A stretch of 64,000 nt of DNA, taken from NCBI GenBank assembly GCA_031655335.1, contig CP134226.1:3096001-3160000 (forward strand), read 5' to 3'. Below the pieces are notes generated by a model. The model was not told the origin of the DNA, made no database searches, and worked only from the letters and a program-made list of their open reading frames with translations. This document shows, in pieces, positions 8,847 through 17,334 of the stretch. This stretch comes from Thalassospiraceae bacterium LMO-SO8 (GTDB lineage Bacteria; Pseudomonadota; Alphaproteobacteria; Rhodospirillales; Casp-alpha2). Within the stretch, counting starts at the first letter, position 1, and each line of letters opens with the position of its first letter. The translations under genes were made by a program, and so were the position numbers.

Positions 8847-10307
8847 ATGGCCAGTTCCAAGACACAACGCCTGCTTCTGGTCGAGGACGACCCGCCGCTG
8901 GCGCGGGTCTATCAGGAATACCTGAAATCGGAACCCTACGAGGTCATCCATGCCGAGACCGGCAAGGGGGCATTGAAGGCGTTGGCCGATGGTACGTTCG
9001 ACGCGCTGGTCCTGGATGTCCAACTGCCCGACATGAACGGCCTGGAAATCCTTAAGAAACTTGCCCAGGAAAATGCCCGCATGGCGGTGGTGGTCATTAC
9101 CGCCCATGGCTCGATCAACATGGCCGTGGATGCCATGCGCGAGGGGGCGGCGGATTTTCTCATGAAGCCGTTCAACGCCGAGCGTCTGATCTTCACCCTG
9201 CGCAATGCGCTGGAGCGTCAGGAACTGAAGGGCATCGTCCAAACCCTGAAGCAGGACTTCAACCGGGAAACCTATTGCGGGTTCGTCGGCAAGTCATTGC
9301 CGATGCAGGCGGTCTACCGCATCGTCGATGCGGCGGCGCCGTCGAAGGCCACCGTGTTCATCACCGGGGAATCAGGCACCGGCAAGGAAGTTTGCGCCGA
9401 GGCCGTGCACGGCCAAAGCCCACGCGCGAACAAACCGTTCATCGCCTTGAACTGCGGCGCCATTCCCCAGGAACTGATGGAAAGCGAGATTTTCGGTCAT
9501 GTGAAGGGGGCCTTCACCGGGGCCCATGCCAACCGGGATGGGGCGGCGACCCTGGCCGACGGTGGCACGCTGTTCCTTGACGAAGTGTGCGAGATGGACC
9601 TGTCGCTACAGGTCAAGCTGCTGCGCTTCATCCAGACCGGCCGGTTCCAGAAGGTCGGTAATTCGACCGTGGAAAAGGTCGATGTCCGCTTCGTCTGCGC
9701 CACCAACAAGGATCCTTGGGAAGAGGTCGAAAAGGGCAATTTCCGCGAAGATCTGTATTTTCGCCTCCATGTCATTCCCATCCACCTGCCGCCGCTGCGT
9801 GATCGGGGCGACGATATTCTGGATATCGCGGGCAAATTCCTGACCGAGTTCGCGGCGGAGGAAGGCAAGGGGTTCCAGGTCTTCGATGACGAGACCGCGG
9901 CAGTTCTCGCCGGGTTTTCCTGGCCCGGCAACGTGCGTCAACTTCAGAACGTGATTCGCAACGTCGTCGTGCTGCACGACGGCGAGACTGTCGGGGTCGA
10001 CATGTTGCCGCCGCCACTGGGGAGAGGGACAGGGCAAACCAGGCCCGTCGCACAGGCCAAATCCGCGCCGGCACCGTCGAAACCGACCGACGCCCAACCG
10101 GCAAGCAAGGGGGCTGAGCAAGGGGATATCGCTATCCGGCCCTTGTGGCAGGTTGAACAGGAATTGATAAATGCGGCGATCAGCCAATGCGACGGCAACG
10201 TGTCGCGGGCGGCGGCGCTGTTGGAGTTGAGCCCATCGACGGTATACCGGCGCCTGCGCGAGGCGGAGGAAAAAGCCGAAGGCGGAGGATTTGACGCCGC
10301 GGAATAG
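8847..10307 (+). CDS. Sigma-54-dependent response regulator (NtrC/LuxO family)
   Basis: A 486-residue activator with three domains. An N-terminal receiver (about 8-120) has acidic residues E13-D15, the phospho-acceptor Asp57 (LVLDVQLPD) and Lys107. A central AAA+ domain (about 145-380) has Walker A GESGTGK (174-180), the sigma-54-contact GAFTGA (221-226) and Walker B TLFLDE. A C-terminal Fis-type helix-turn-helix (about 440-475) reads NVSRAAALLELSPSTVYRRL. It activates sigma-54 promoters when phosphorylated. No cognate kinase is adjacent; an Hpt protein and a REC protein lie convergently just downstream. The domain order resembles LuxO. Confidence 0.93.
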   Translation: MASSKTQRLLLVEDDPPLARVYQEYLKSEPYEVIHAETGKGALKALADGTFDALVLDVQLPDMNGLEILKKLAQENARMAVVVITAHGSINMAVDAMREGAADFLMKPFNAERLIFTLRNALERQELKGIVQTLKQDFNRETYCGFVGKSLPMQAVYRIVDAAAPSKATVFITGESGTGKEVCAEAVHGQSPRANKPFIALNCGAIPQELMESEIFGHVKGAFTGAHANRDGAATLADGGTLFLDEVCEMDLSLQVKLLRFIQTGRFQKVGNSTVEKVDVRFVCATNKDPWEEVEKGNFREDLYFRLHVIPIHLPPLRDRGDDILDIAGKFLTEFAAEEGKGFQVFDDETAAVLAGFSWPGNVRQLQNVIRNVVVLHDGETVGVDMLPPPLGRGTGQTRPVAQAKSAPAPSKPTDAQPASKGAEQGDIAIRPLWQVEQELINAAISQCDGNVSRAAALLELSPSTVYRRLREAEEKAEGGGFDAAE

Positions 10308-10339
10308 ATAGACCCATGGGCGGGAGGCTGTCGGGGCTG

Positions 10340-10702
10340 TTAGCGGGAGACATCCTTCACATAGGCCGCAAGGTCCGACTTTGCCGTATCCAGGGCGCGG
10401 GACAATTGTGGCACCAGCCGCTCGGCCGCGGTGGGGTCGCCGTTCTTGCCGGCAACTTCCAATTCAGCACAGAGCCTGCGAACCTCGCCTGCGCCGAACG
10501 TCGCGGAGCTGCTTTTCAAGGCATGGGCTTCGGCGGCGATGCCGGCAAGATCGCCCGCCGCCATGTGGGCGGCGATCTGGGAAATTCGGTTGTCGGCGGA
10601 CTTGACGAAAACCTGGATCAGTTCCGGGACCAGGTCGCGGCTTGTATCGGCTTCAAGCGCCGCAAGGATTTGGCGGTCGATCGGCGTTGAGGCGTTCGTC
10701 AT
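10340..10702 (-). CDS. Hpt domain phosphotransfer protein
   Basis: A 120-residue helical histidine phosphotransfer protein. The site is His60 in AEAHALKSSSATFGA, matching the HxLKG/S-type Hpt signature. It would relay phosphate between a hybrid kinase and a response regulator. The ATG at 10702 overlaps the stop of the REC gene upstream (ATGA at 10702-10699), so the two are translationally coupled. It is convergent with the sigma-54 activator gene, 32 bases away, a plausible final acceptor. Confidence 0.85.
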   Translation of the reverse strand: MTNASTPIDRQILAALEADTSRDLVPELIQVFVKSADNRISQIAAHMAAGDLAGIAAEAHALKSSSATFGAGEVRRLCAELEVAGKNGDPTAAERLVPQLSRALDTAKSDLAAYVKDVSR

Positions 10703-11238
10703 GATTCGCAACCCCGGCTCTCGATACGGCGTGACAGGGTCCCCAGGATAACACGGAACAGATTGTCTCGGCGGACGGGCTTTTCCATGCACACATCAAA
10801 TCCGGCATTGCGCATTTCGACAAGCCGTTTCGGCGATACGTCACTGGTGATCGCGACCAACGGCAGGTCGGAATTGGCGTTGGGCAGGGCGCGGATCGCC
10901 CGCGCGGTTTGCAACCCGTCCATTTCCGGCATGTTGATGTCGAGCAGGAACAGGTCCACATGTTTGTGGGTGACGACGTCGAGCGCCATGCGGCCGTTTT
11001 CCACGGCCGTCACTGTAATACCCGATTTTTCAAGGAGACTGCCCAGAACCATACGGTTGGCCGCGTCGTCGTCGGCCAGAACGACATGCCATTCCAGAAT
11101 GCCGCCCCAGTCGCCGGCCAGGCGACCGTCGATCCAGCGGCGTAAATTGTCGAAATCGGCGTCATTCTGCACGCGACCGCTGAGCGGCAAGGCGTCCATA
11201 TCCTTGTAAAGGGCCGTAAAATGTTGGCTTTCTGGCAT
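10699..11238 (-). CDS. Single-domain response regulator with N-terminal extension
   Basis: A 179-residue protein. Residues 1-50 form an unassigned polar extension (GRVQNDADFDNLRRWIDGRL). Residues 51-170 form a receiver domain with acidic D56-D58, phospho-acceptor Asp100 (LFLLDINMPEMDG) and a conserved Lys in MEKPVRR. There is no output domain. The receiver looks like those attached to hybrid kinases, so it may be a detached phosphorelay intermediate working with the coupled Hpt protein. Confidence 0.85.
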   Translation of the reverse strand: MPESQHFTALYKDMDALPLSGRVQNDADFDNLRRWIDGRLAGDWGGILEWHVVLADDDAANRMVLGSLLEKSGITVTAVENGRMALDVVTHKHVDLFLLDINMPEMDGLQTARAIRALPNANSDLPLVAITSDVSPKRLVEMRNAGFDVCMEKPVRRDNLFRVILGTLSRRIESRGCES

Positions 11239-11316
11239 GAAAATTCACTTTATTCCCGCACGTTCAGTGACGGGAAGAAGGTACGCAACATCCATGCCAG
11301 ATCGTATGGAGCGCGG

Positions 11317-11349
11317 TTCCCCCAGGCCGCATGCGCGGCCCGGGGGGAA
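11317..11349 (-). terminator. Hairpin after the gamma-glutamyltransferase gene
   Basis: A long GC-rich inverted repeat, TTCCCCC-a-GGCCGC then ATGC then GCGGCC-cg-GGGGGAA, lies 8 bases past the gamma-glutamyltransferase stop on the minus strand. It would separate that gene from the REC-Hpt pair. No T-run follows, so termination may be weak or Rho-assisted. Confidence 0.4.
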
Positions 11350-11356
11350 TTCGTGG

Positions 11357-13177
11357 TCAGCGCCCGGCGGCGTAACCCTGCATGAAGCGCGGATTGGCGG
11401 CGGCCTTCAACAGGCCGTCTTCCTTGCAGGCGGCGGTCATGCGGCCGATGCACCAGTCGTCATCGACCTCCAGGTTGTGGCCGCGGCGCACCAGTTCCTT
11501 CTGGGTCTCGGCCGGGAAGCGGCCTTCGATGACAAGGTGGCCCGGCACCCAATGGCGCGGATAGAACGACGACGGGAAATGCTTGGTGTGGAACGCGGGC
11601 GCGTCGATGGCTTCCTGCATGTTCAGGCCGTAGTGCACCTTGCGCACGAAATAGCCGAGGGCCCATTGATCCTGGGAATCGCCGCCCGGTGTGCCGAAAG
11701 GCATCCAGGCCTTGCCGTCGCGCAGCGCGAAGCCGGGGCTGAGCGTCGTCCGCGGCCGCATCTTGGGCTGTAGGCGGTCCTGCTTCGTGTCGTCGAGCCA
11801 GTACATCTGGCCCCGGTTGGTCAGGCAGAAGCCCAGGCCCGGAATGGCCGGGTTGCTTTGCAGCCAGCCGCCGGACGGCGTCGCCGAAATCATGTTGCCG
11901 TCCTTGTCGATGATGTCGAAGTGGCAGGTGTCGCCGGCGGTGTGGCCGTCGTGGGCGACCTCCATGTCGTCGAAGCGGGCCACGGTCGGCTCGCCGATGC
12001 CCAGCGCGCTGGGCTGCGCCATCTCGTCCGCCGTGGGCATGCGCAGGATCGGGTCCGCGCCGAAGCCGGGCACGTTGCCGGGCAGCAGTTCCAGCGACGC
12101 CTTGTCGGTGATCAGTTTGCGCCGTTCGTCGTTGTAGGCGTCGGACAGCAGCACATCCATGGGAATGTCGATGAAGTCGGGATCGCCGTAGAACCGTTCG
12201 CGGTCGGCGAAGGCGAGCTTGGCGCATTCCGTGACCACGTGGACGAAATCCGGTCCGGTGAAGGGCATGGACGACAGGTCGAAGCCCTTGAGCAGCGCCA
12301 GCTGCTGCAACAGCGCCGGTCCCTGGCCCCAGGGGCCGGTCTTGCACACCGTGTAGTTCAGGTAATCGTAGGTCAGCGGATCTTCGATGGTGGCCTTCCA
12401 GCCGGCTAGATCATCGCCCGTCAACAGCCCCGCATGGCGTTCGCCCGTGGTGTCCATGACCGGCGTGCGCATGTAGGTGTCGATGGCCTCGGCGACGAAG
12501 CCCTTGTACCAGACGTCATGGGCGGCGTTGATTTCCGCCTCGCGGCCGCCGCCGGCGGACTCGGCCTCCTTCAGCACCCGGCGGTACATGTCGGCCATGA
12601 CCTCGTTCTTGAACAGGGTGCCGGCCTGCGGCACCTGGCCGTTCTTCAGCCAGATGTCGCGCGAGGTGTGCCATTCGTCCTCGAACATCGGCTTGATGGT
12701 CGCGATGGTGTTGCAGATGTTGGGCACCAGGGCATAGCCGTTCGATGCGAAGTTGATCGCGGGCTCCAGCACCTCGCGCAGGCGCATGGTGCCGAAATCG
12801 CGGAGCAGGGTGGTCCAGGCGCTGAATGCCCCCGGCACCACGGCGGACAGGTGGCCCGTGCCCGGCATGATCTTGTGGCCCATGGCACGGTATTTCTCGA
12901 TCGTCGCGGCGGCGGCGGAAACGCCCTGGCCGCAGATCACCTTCACCTTCTCGTCGTTGGCCGTGTAGGTGATGATCGGAACATCACCGCCCGGGCCGTT
13001 CAGGTGCGGTTCCACCACCTGTAGGGCGAACCCGGTCGCCACACCGGCGTCGAAGGCGTTGCCGCCCTTTTCCAGGATCGCCATGCCGACGGCGGTCGCC
13101 AGCCAATGGGTGGAGGTGACGACGCCGAAGGTACCGAGGATTTCGGGCCGGGTCGTGAAGGGCTGTGTCGCGGGCAT
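11357..13177 (-). CDS. Gamma-glutamyltransferase family protein
   Basis: A 606-residue Ntn-hydrolase of the GGT family. The autoprocessing and catalytic threonine is expected to be Thr417 in GDTCHFDIIDKDGN, which matches the TTHFSVVDKDGN-type motif. The large-subunit part has GGNAFDAGVATGFALQVVEP and the small-subunit part PGGDSQDQW. There is no obvious signal peptide, unlike classic periplasmic Ggt, so it may be a cytosolic acylase or GGT-like amidohydrolase. It is divergent from the TctCBA operon with about 260 bases between starts, so the transporter may supply its substrate. Confidence 0.88.
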   Translation of the reverse strand: MPATQPFTTRPEILGTFGVVTSTHWLATAVGMAILEKGGNAFDAGVATGFALQVVEPHLNGPGGDVPIITYTANDEKVKVICGQGVSAAAATIEKYRAMGHKIMPGTGHLSAVVPGAFSAWTTLLRDFGTMRLREVLEPAINFASNGYALVPNICNTIATIKPMFEDEWHTSRDIWLKNGQVPQAGTLFKNEVMADMYRRVLKEAESAGGGREAEINAAHDVWYKGFVAEAIDTYMRTPVMDTTGERHAGLLTGDDLAGWKATIEDPLTYDYLNYTVCKTGPWGQGPALLQQLALLKGFDLSSMPFTGPDFVHVVTECAKLAFADRERFYGDPDFIDIPMDVLLSDAYNDERRKLITDKASLELLPGNVPGFGADPILRMPTADEMAQPSALGIGEPTVARFDDMEVAHDGHTAGDTCHFDIIDKDGNMISATPSGGWLQSNPAIPGLGFCLTNRGQMYWLDDTKQDRLQPKMRPRTTLSPGFALRDGKAWMPFGTPGGDSQDQWALGYFVRKVHYGLNMQEAIDAPAFHTKHFPSSFYPRHWVPGHLVIEGRFPAETQKELVRRGHNLEVDDDWCIGRMTAACKEDGLLKAAANPRFMQGYAAGR

Positions 13178-13436
13178 GGTGGTTGGACCTTTGCGGATAG
13201 AGATGGTTTATACGGGCGGGCGGGCCAATCGTGGCCCGACGCGGGTTCCATTTCCTATCCCCATTCGGGGGGGTGCCGCAACAACAAGCCCGCGATGTGG
13301 CCTGTGTAACTTTCCGTTCACATTTTCCGTGATCCCTCAGGTTGGCGCTGGAAACCCACCAGACCATCCGCTAGGCTCCCTGCTTTGCAGCGCAGCATTG
13401 AGGGTGCGCATGTCAATCCACCAGGGAGTCGAGAAC

Positions 13437-14414
13437 ATGAAGAAGACCATGATCGGGGCCGTAGCGGCCACCGTTGCTCTTAGCTTTGGGCTGATCAACA
13501 CGGGTTCGGCTCAGGCCGCGCCGAAGTTTTCCTGTGACACGGCGAAACTTATCGTGCCGTGGAAGCCGGGTGGCGGCACGGCCATCATCTTCAACATTTT
13601 TGAAAAGACCATCAACGACATGGGCGTGACTCCGCGCCTACAGGTCGTGACCGTGCCGGGACAGGGCGGCAACAAGGGTGCGAAGGAAGCGGCGAAGGCC
13701 AAACCGGACGGCTGCACCCTGTTCGCCGTGCATCAAAGCGCCATCACCAGCTTCCTCAACGGTCGTATTCCCTTCCACTTCAACGAGTTCGAGACTGTCG
13801 CGCAGCTGACCTCGACGCCGGAAATCGTCGCGGCCACCAAGGACACGCCGTGGAAGACCTTCGCCGACATGCAGAAGGACGTGCTGGCCAATCCGGAAAC
13901 GGTCACCGTCGGCGCCACCTTCGGGTCGACCAGTCAGTTCATCTGGCTGCTGCTGGAAGAAAAGACCGGCATGAAGTTCAAATACGTGCCGTTCGAAGGC
14001 ACCAAGGAGCGCAACACGGCGCTGTTGACCGGGGCCATCAAGCTGGGCACCAGCAACGTCGCCTCGGGTAGCAAGTACATCCAAGGCGGCGACATGAAGG
14101 CGCTGGCCATCGCCTCCGTGGCGCGCGCCAAGCAGCTGCCGGACCTGCCGACGCTGAAGGAAGTCGGCGTCGACATGGAATTCGCGTTGAAGCGCGGCGT
14201 TCTGGCGCCCAAGGGCACGCCGAAGGACATGGTCGATTTCTGGGCCGGCGTGTTCAAGAAAGCCGCCGAAAACCCCGACCTTCTGAAGCAGATGGAAGCC
14301 AAGGGCACGGACGTCGATTGGGTCGGGCCGGAAGGTTACGACAAATGGGCGAAGCAGACCTTCGAAGACTTCAAGAAGGTCGCCATCAAGATCGGCATGT
14401 ACAAGGGCAAGTAA
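13437..14414 (+). CDS. tctC: TctC-type solute-binding protein of a tripartite tricarboxylate transporter
   Basis: A 325-residue periplasmic binding protein with a Sec signal peptide (MKKTMIGAVAATVALSFG then AQAAPKF). The mature part begins with the family motif LIVPWKPGGG. It binds a carboxylate and delivers it to the TctAB membrane components. The ATG at 13437 has AGGGAG upstream (13423-13428). A strong hairpin separates it from tctB, consistent with higher expression of the binding protein. The ligand is unknown; the downstream ThDP decarboxylase points to a 2-oxo acid, sulfonate or phosphonate precursor. Confidence 0.9.
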   Translation: MKKTMIGAVAATVALSFGLINTGSAQAAPKFSCDTAKLIVPWKPGGGTAIIFNIFEKTINDMGVTPRLQVVTVPGQGGNKGAKEAAKAKPDGCTLFAVHQSAITSFLNGRIPFHFNEFETVAQLTSTPEIVAATKDTPWKTFADMQKDVLANPETVTVGATFGSTSQFIWLLLEEKTGMKFKYVPFEGTKERNTALLTGAIKLGTSNVASGSKYIQGGDMKALAIASVARAKQLPDLPTLKEVGVDMEFALKRGVLAPKGTPKDMVDFWAGVFKKAAENPDLLKQMEAKGTDVDWVGPEGYDKWAKQTFEDFKKVAIKIGMYKGK

Positions 14415-14427
14415 GCCCATACCGGGT

Positions 14428-14460
14428 TTGGGGCGGCGGCCGGATGGGCCGCCGCCCCAA
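14428..14460 (+). terminator. Strong intercistronic hairpin between tctC and tctB
   Basis: Positions 14428-14441 and 14447-14460 form a perfect 14-bp GC-rich stem with a GGATG loop. No T-run follows directly. Such elements after binding-protein genes usually stabilise the upstream message or partly terminate, raising the ratio of binding protein to membrane subunits. Confidence 0.6.
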
Positions 14461-14503
14461 CCAATATCTGACTGTTAAAAACTGAAGTTTTTCGGGGGCA
14501 TCC

Positions 14504-14998
14504 ATGGATCGCCTGAACCGCGACGTCTACGTCGCCGTTGTCTTGTTGCTGTTCTGCGGCGTCATGTTCTGGGCCAGCATGGACATTCGCGAACCCGACT
14601 ACGGCATGCTGCCGCCGTCGGCTTGGCCGCGGGTGATCCTGGGCGTGCTGTCCTTGCTGAGCGTCGTTTATCTGGTGCAGTCCCTGCGCCGCGGCGCGGA
14701 TGGGCCGGATGCCCATGCGGGCGAGCCGGATACGATTTCCGGCTGGCTGTCCTACTGGCGCAACCCCATCGCTTGCTTTGTGTTGTTCGCCTGCTATCTG
14801 GCCGCCATTCCGTGGTTCGGCATGCTGATTTCGGGCGTCGCCTTCGTGTTCGCCTTGCTGACCGTCCTGGGCGGGGCCGAACCCCGGAAACTGGCGCTTC
14901 ACGCGGGGATCTCCTTGGTGACCGTCGGCGGCATGTGGAGCCTGTTCACCTACGCCCTGCGCGTCCTGTTGCCGCGCGGCGAATGGACCGGGTTCTAG
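14504..14998 (+). CDS. tctB: TctB-type small membrane subunit of tripartite tricarboxylate transporter
   Basis: A 164-residue inner-membrane protein with four hydrophobic segments (for example VYVAVVLLLFCGVMFWASMD near the N-terminus), typical of the poorly conserved TctB subunit. It is placed between tctC and tctA, and 12 bases separate it from tctA. It partners TctA in a secondary, cation-driven uptake system. Confidence 0.85.
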   Translation: MDRLNRDVYVAVVLLLFCGVMFWASMDIREPDYGMLPPSAWPRVILGVLSLLSVVYLVQSLRRGADGPDAHAGEPDTISGWLSYWRNPIACFVLFACYLAAIPWFGMLISGVAFVFALLTVLGGAEPRKLALHAGISLVTVGGMWSLFTYALRVLLPRGEWTGF

Positions 14999-15010
14999 GA
15001 GCGCGCCGCC

Positions 15011-16690
15011 ATGATCCTTGAGAACATCGCCCTGGCCTTCGCCGCCGTCTTTCACGTCAAGACCCTGGCGCTCATGCTGCTTGGCGTCGCCGGCGGCCTG
15101 ATCGCCGGCGCCATCCCCGGTTTCACCATCGCCATGGCCGTGGTGTTGACCCTGCCGTTCACTTTTTCCATGCCGCCCGAACAGGGGCTGGCGACCATGG
15201 TCAGCGTCCTGGTCGGCGGGCTGTCGGGTGGGCTGATGGCCGGCATCCTGACCGGCATTCCCGGCACGCCGTCCTCGGTCGCCACCACCTTCGACGGGTT
15301 TCCCATGGCGCGCGGCGGCAAACCGGGATTGGCGCTGGGCCTCGGCGTGTGGTCGTCGTTCTTCGGCGGAATCATCTCGGCCATCCTGCTGGTCACCCTG
15401 GCGCCGCAGCTGGCCCGCGTGGGGCTGGAATTCCTGCCCTGGGACTATTTCATGCTGGTCATGTTCGCGCTGACGATCACGGCGAGCCTGGCCGGCCGCG
15501 ACCTGGTCAAGGGCCTGATCGCGGGGGCGCTGGGCCTTTTGGTCCGCACCATCGGCGAGGACGAGGCGGCGGGCATTCCGCGTTTCGATTTCGGATCCGA
15601 AGTCCTGTTGCAGGGCTTCGACTTCATCGCCGTGCTGATCGGGCTGTTCGCCTTTTCGCAGCTTCTCAACGACGTGCGCGATCCGGCGTCGGCGCGCAAG
15701 TCGTTGGCCGACAAGGGGACGCTACAGGCGCGCATCGAGCATCTGGCGGCGATCAAGCTGATCGCCAAGAACTGGTTCATCATCGTCCGCTCGTCGTTGA
15801 TCGGCGTGTTCACGGGCATTCTGCCGGGGGCGGGCGGATCGGTCGCCAACATCCTGGCCTATGACCAGGCGAAAAAATCCTCCAAGACGCCCGAAAAGTT
15901 CGGCAAAGGCACGCCCGAGGGCATCATGGCGCCGGAAAGTTCCAACAACGCGGTCGAAGGTGGTGCCCTCATCACCATGATGGCGCTGGGCATTCCCGGC
16001 GACGTGACGACGGCGGTGATGCTGGGCGCTCTCCTGATCCACGACGTGGTGCCGAGCCCGACCTTCATCGCGGAAAAGCCGGTTCTGGCCTATTCCATCT
16101 TCATCGCTTTTTTCCTTGCGACCTTCATGATGGTGGCCTTGCAATCGGGCATGCTCAGGGTCTTCGTGCTGGTCACCCGCGTGCGCATGTACGTTCTGGC
16201 CGGGGTGATCCTGGGGTTCTGCGGCATCGGCGTGTTCGCCATCAACAACGTCGATTTGGATCTCTGGACCCTGCTGTGGTTCGGCATCCTGGGCTTTCTG
16301 ATGCGCCATTTCGGCTTCCCGCTGGCGCCGATGATCCTGGGCGTGGTGCTCGGTAACATCGCCGAATTGAACTTGGCCCGCGCCATGGCGATCGACACGG
16401 ACCTGAGCCACTTCGTGACCCGGCCGTGGTCCCTGTTCTTCCTGATCATCGCCCTGTTCTCGGCGGCCTTCCCCTGGTTCCAGTCGTCGCGCGGCAAGAA
16501 GATGTGGACCCTGTTCTACATGCCGGCGGCCTGTTTCGCCGTGTCCGTGCCGCTGTTCATGATGGGCGGCCTGCCGCGCCCGTTGATCGCCTGCGCGGTC
16601 ATCGCGCTGGGGGTTTGGACGCTCTACAAGCGGTGGAAGCGCGGCTGGAAAATGGCGGCCTATGACGGACCCGAGATCAAGGAAGGCTAA
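15011..16690 (+). CDS. tctA: TctA-type large membrane subunit of tripartite tricarboxylate transporter
   Basis: A 559-residue polytopic inner-membrane protein with about 12 hydrophobic segments. It carries conserved TctA glycine-rich motifs, GAIPGFTIAMAVVLTLPFTF near residue 35 and GILPGAGGSVANILAYDQAKK near residue 270, followed by APESSNNAVEGGALI. It is the translocation subunit of the TctABC system. About 105 bases separate it from the first ThDP decarboxylase subunit, so the genes may be co-transcribed. Confidence 0.92.
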   Translation: MILENIALAFAAVFHVKTLALMLLGVAGGLIAGAIPGFTIAMAVVLTLPFTFSMPPEQGLATMVSVLVGGLSGGLMAGILTGIPGTPSSVATTFDGFPMARGGKPGLALGLGVWSSFFGGIISAILLVTLAPQLARVGLEFLPWDYFMLVMFALTITASLAGRDLVKGLIAGALGLLVRTIGEDEAAGIPRFDFGSEVLLQGFDFIAVLIGLFAFSQLLNDVRDPASARKSLADKGTLQARIEHLAAIKLIAKNWFIIVRSSLIGVFTGILPGAGGSVANILAYDQAKKSSKTPEKFGKGTPEGIMAPESSNNAVEGGALITMMALGIPGDVTTAVMLGALLIHDVVPSPTFIAEKPVLAYSIFIAFFLATFMMVALQSGMLRVFVLVTRVRMYVLAGVILGFCGIGVFAINNVDLDLWTLLWFGILGFLMRHFGFPLAPMILGVVLGNIAELNLARAMAIDTDLSHFVTRPWSLFFLIIALFSAAFPWFQSSRGKKMWTLFYMPAACFAVSVPLFMMGGLPRPLIACAVIALGVWTLYKRWKRGWKMAAYDGPEIKEG

Positions 16691-16797
16691 GTCCCGCGAT
16701 AGGTTTCCTCAATACCGCGGCCAGATAAATTCAATTGGCCTGCGCCGGTATCGTTTCTAAAGTCGTCAAAACCCAACGGACGGAACAGCCAAGAACC

Positions 16798-17319
16798 ATG
16801 ACAGAAAATTACGCCTGGGCGCCGGATATCTATGACGTCCTCAAGGATCTGGACGTGCGCCAGGTCGCCTACGTCCCCGACGCGGGCCATGCCCGGCTTC
16901 TGAAAATGTGCGAGGCCGACAACGCCATGCGCTGCATCCCCCTGACGACCGAGGAAGAGGGTATATCGCTTTCCGCAGGCGCCTGGCTGGGTGGCGAGCG
17001 GGCGGTGATGCTGCTGCAGTCCTCGGGCGTGGGCAACTGCATCAACATGATTTCGCTGGCCAATACCTGCCGCTTCCCGCTGTTGATGCTGGTCACCATG
17101 CGGGCCCAGTGGCGCGAGTTCAATCCCTGGCAGAAACCCATGGGCGAGGGCACGCGCCCGGCCCTGGAGGCCATGGGCGTGAAGGTCACGCAGGTGGATG
17201 ACCCCGACCAGGTCGGCGAGACCGTGCGCTCGGCGGGTGAACAGGCCTACGGCTGGCCGGACATGGCGGCGGTGCTTCTGCATCAGAAGCTCATGCCCGT
17301 GAAGACCTTCGGCAAGTAG
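16798..17319 (+). CDS. ThDP-dependent decarboxylase, alpha (PYR-domain) subunit, pair 1
   Basis: A 173-residue protein covering only the PYR domain of a thiamine diphosphate enzyme. The cofactor-activating glutamate lies in TTEEEGISLSAGAWLGG (Glu52-54 cluster). It resembles the alpha subunit of split sulfopyruvate decarboxylase (ComD) and the N-terminal half of phosphonopyruvate decarboxylase. It would form the active site with the PP-domain subunit 15 bases downstream. The ATG at 16798 lacks a clear Shine-Dalgarno. Which 2-oxo acid is decarboxylated is not visible. Confidence 0.8.
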   Translation: MTENYAWAPDIYDVLKDLDVRQVAYVPDAGHARLLKMCEADNAMRCIPLTTEEEGISLSAGAWLGGERAVMLLQSSGVGNCINMISLANTCRFPLLMLVTMRAQWREFNPWQKPMGEGTRPALEAMGVKVTQVDDPDQVGETVRSAGEQAYGWPDMAAVLLHQKLMPVKTFGK

Positions 17320-17334
17320 GGCAGGGAAACGAAC

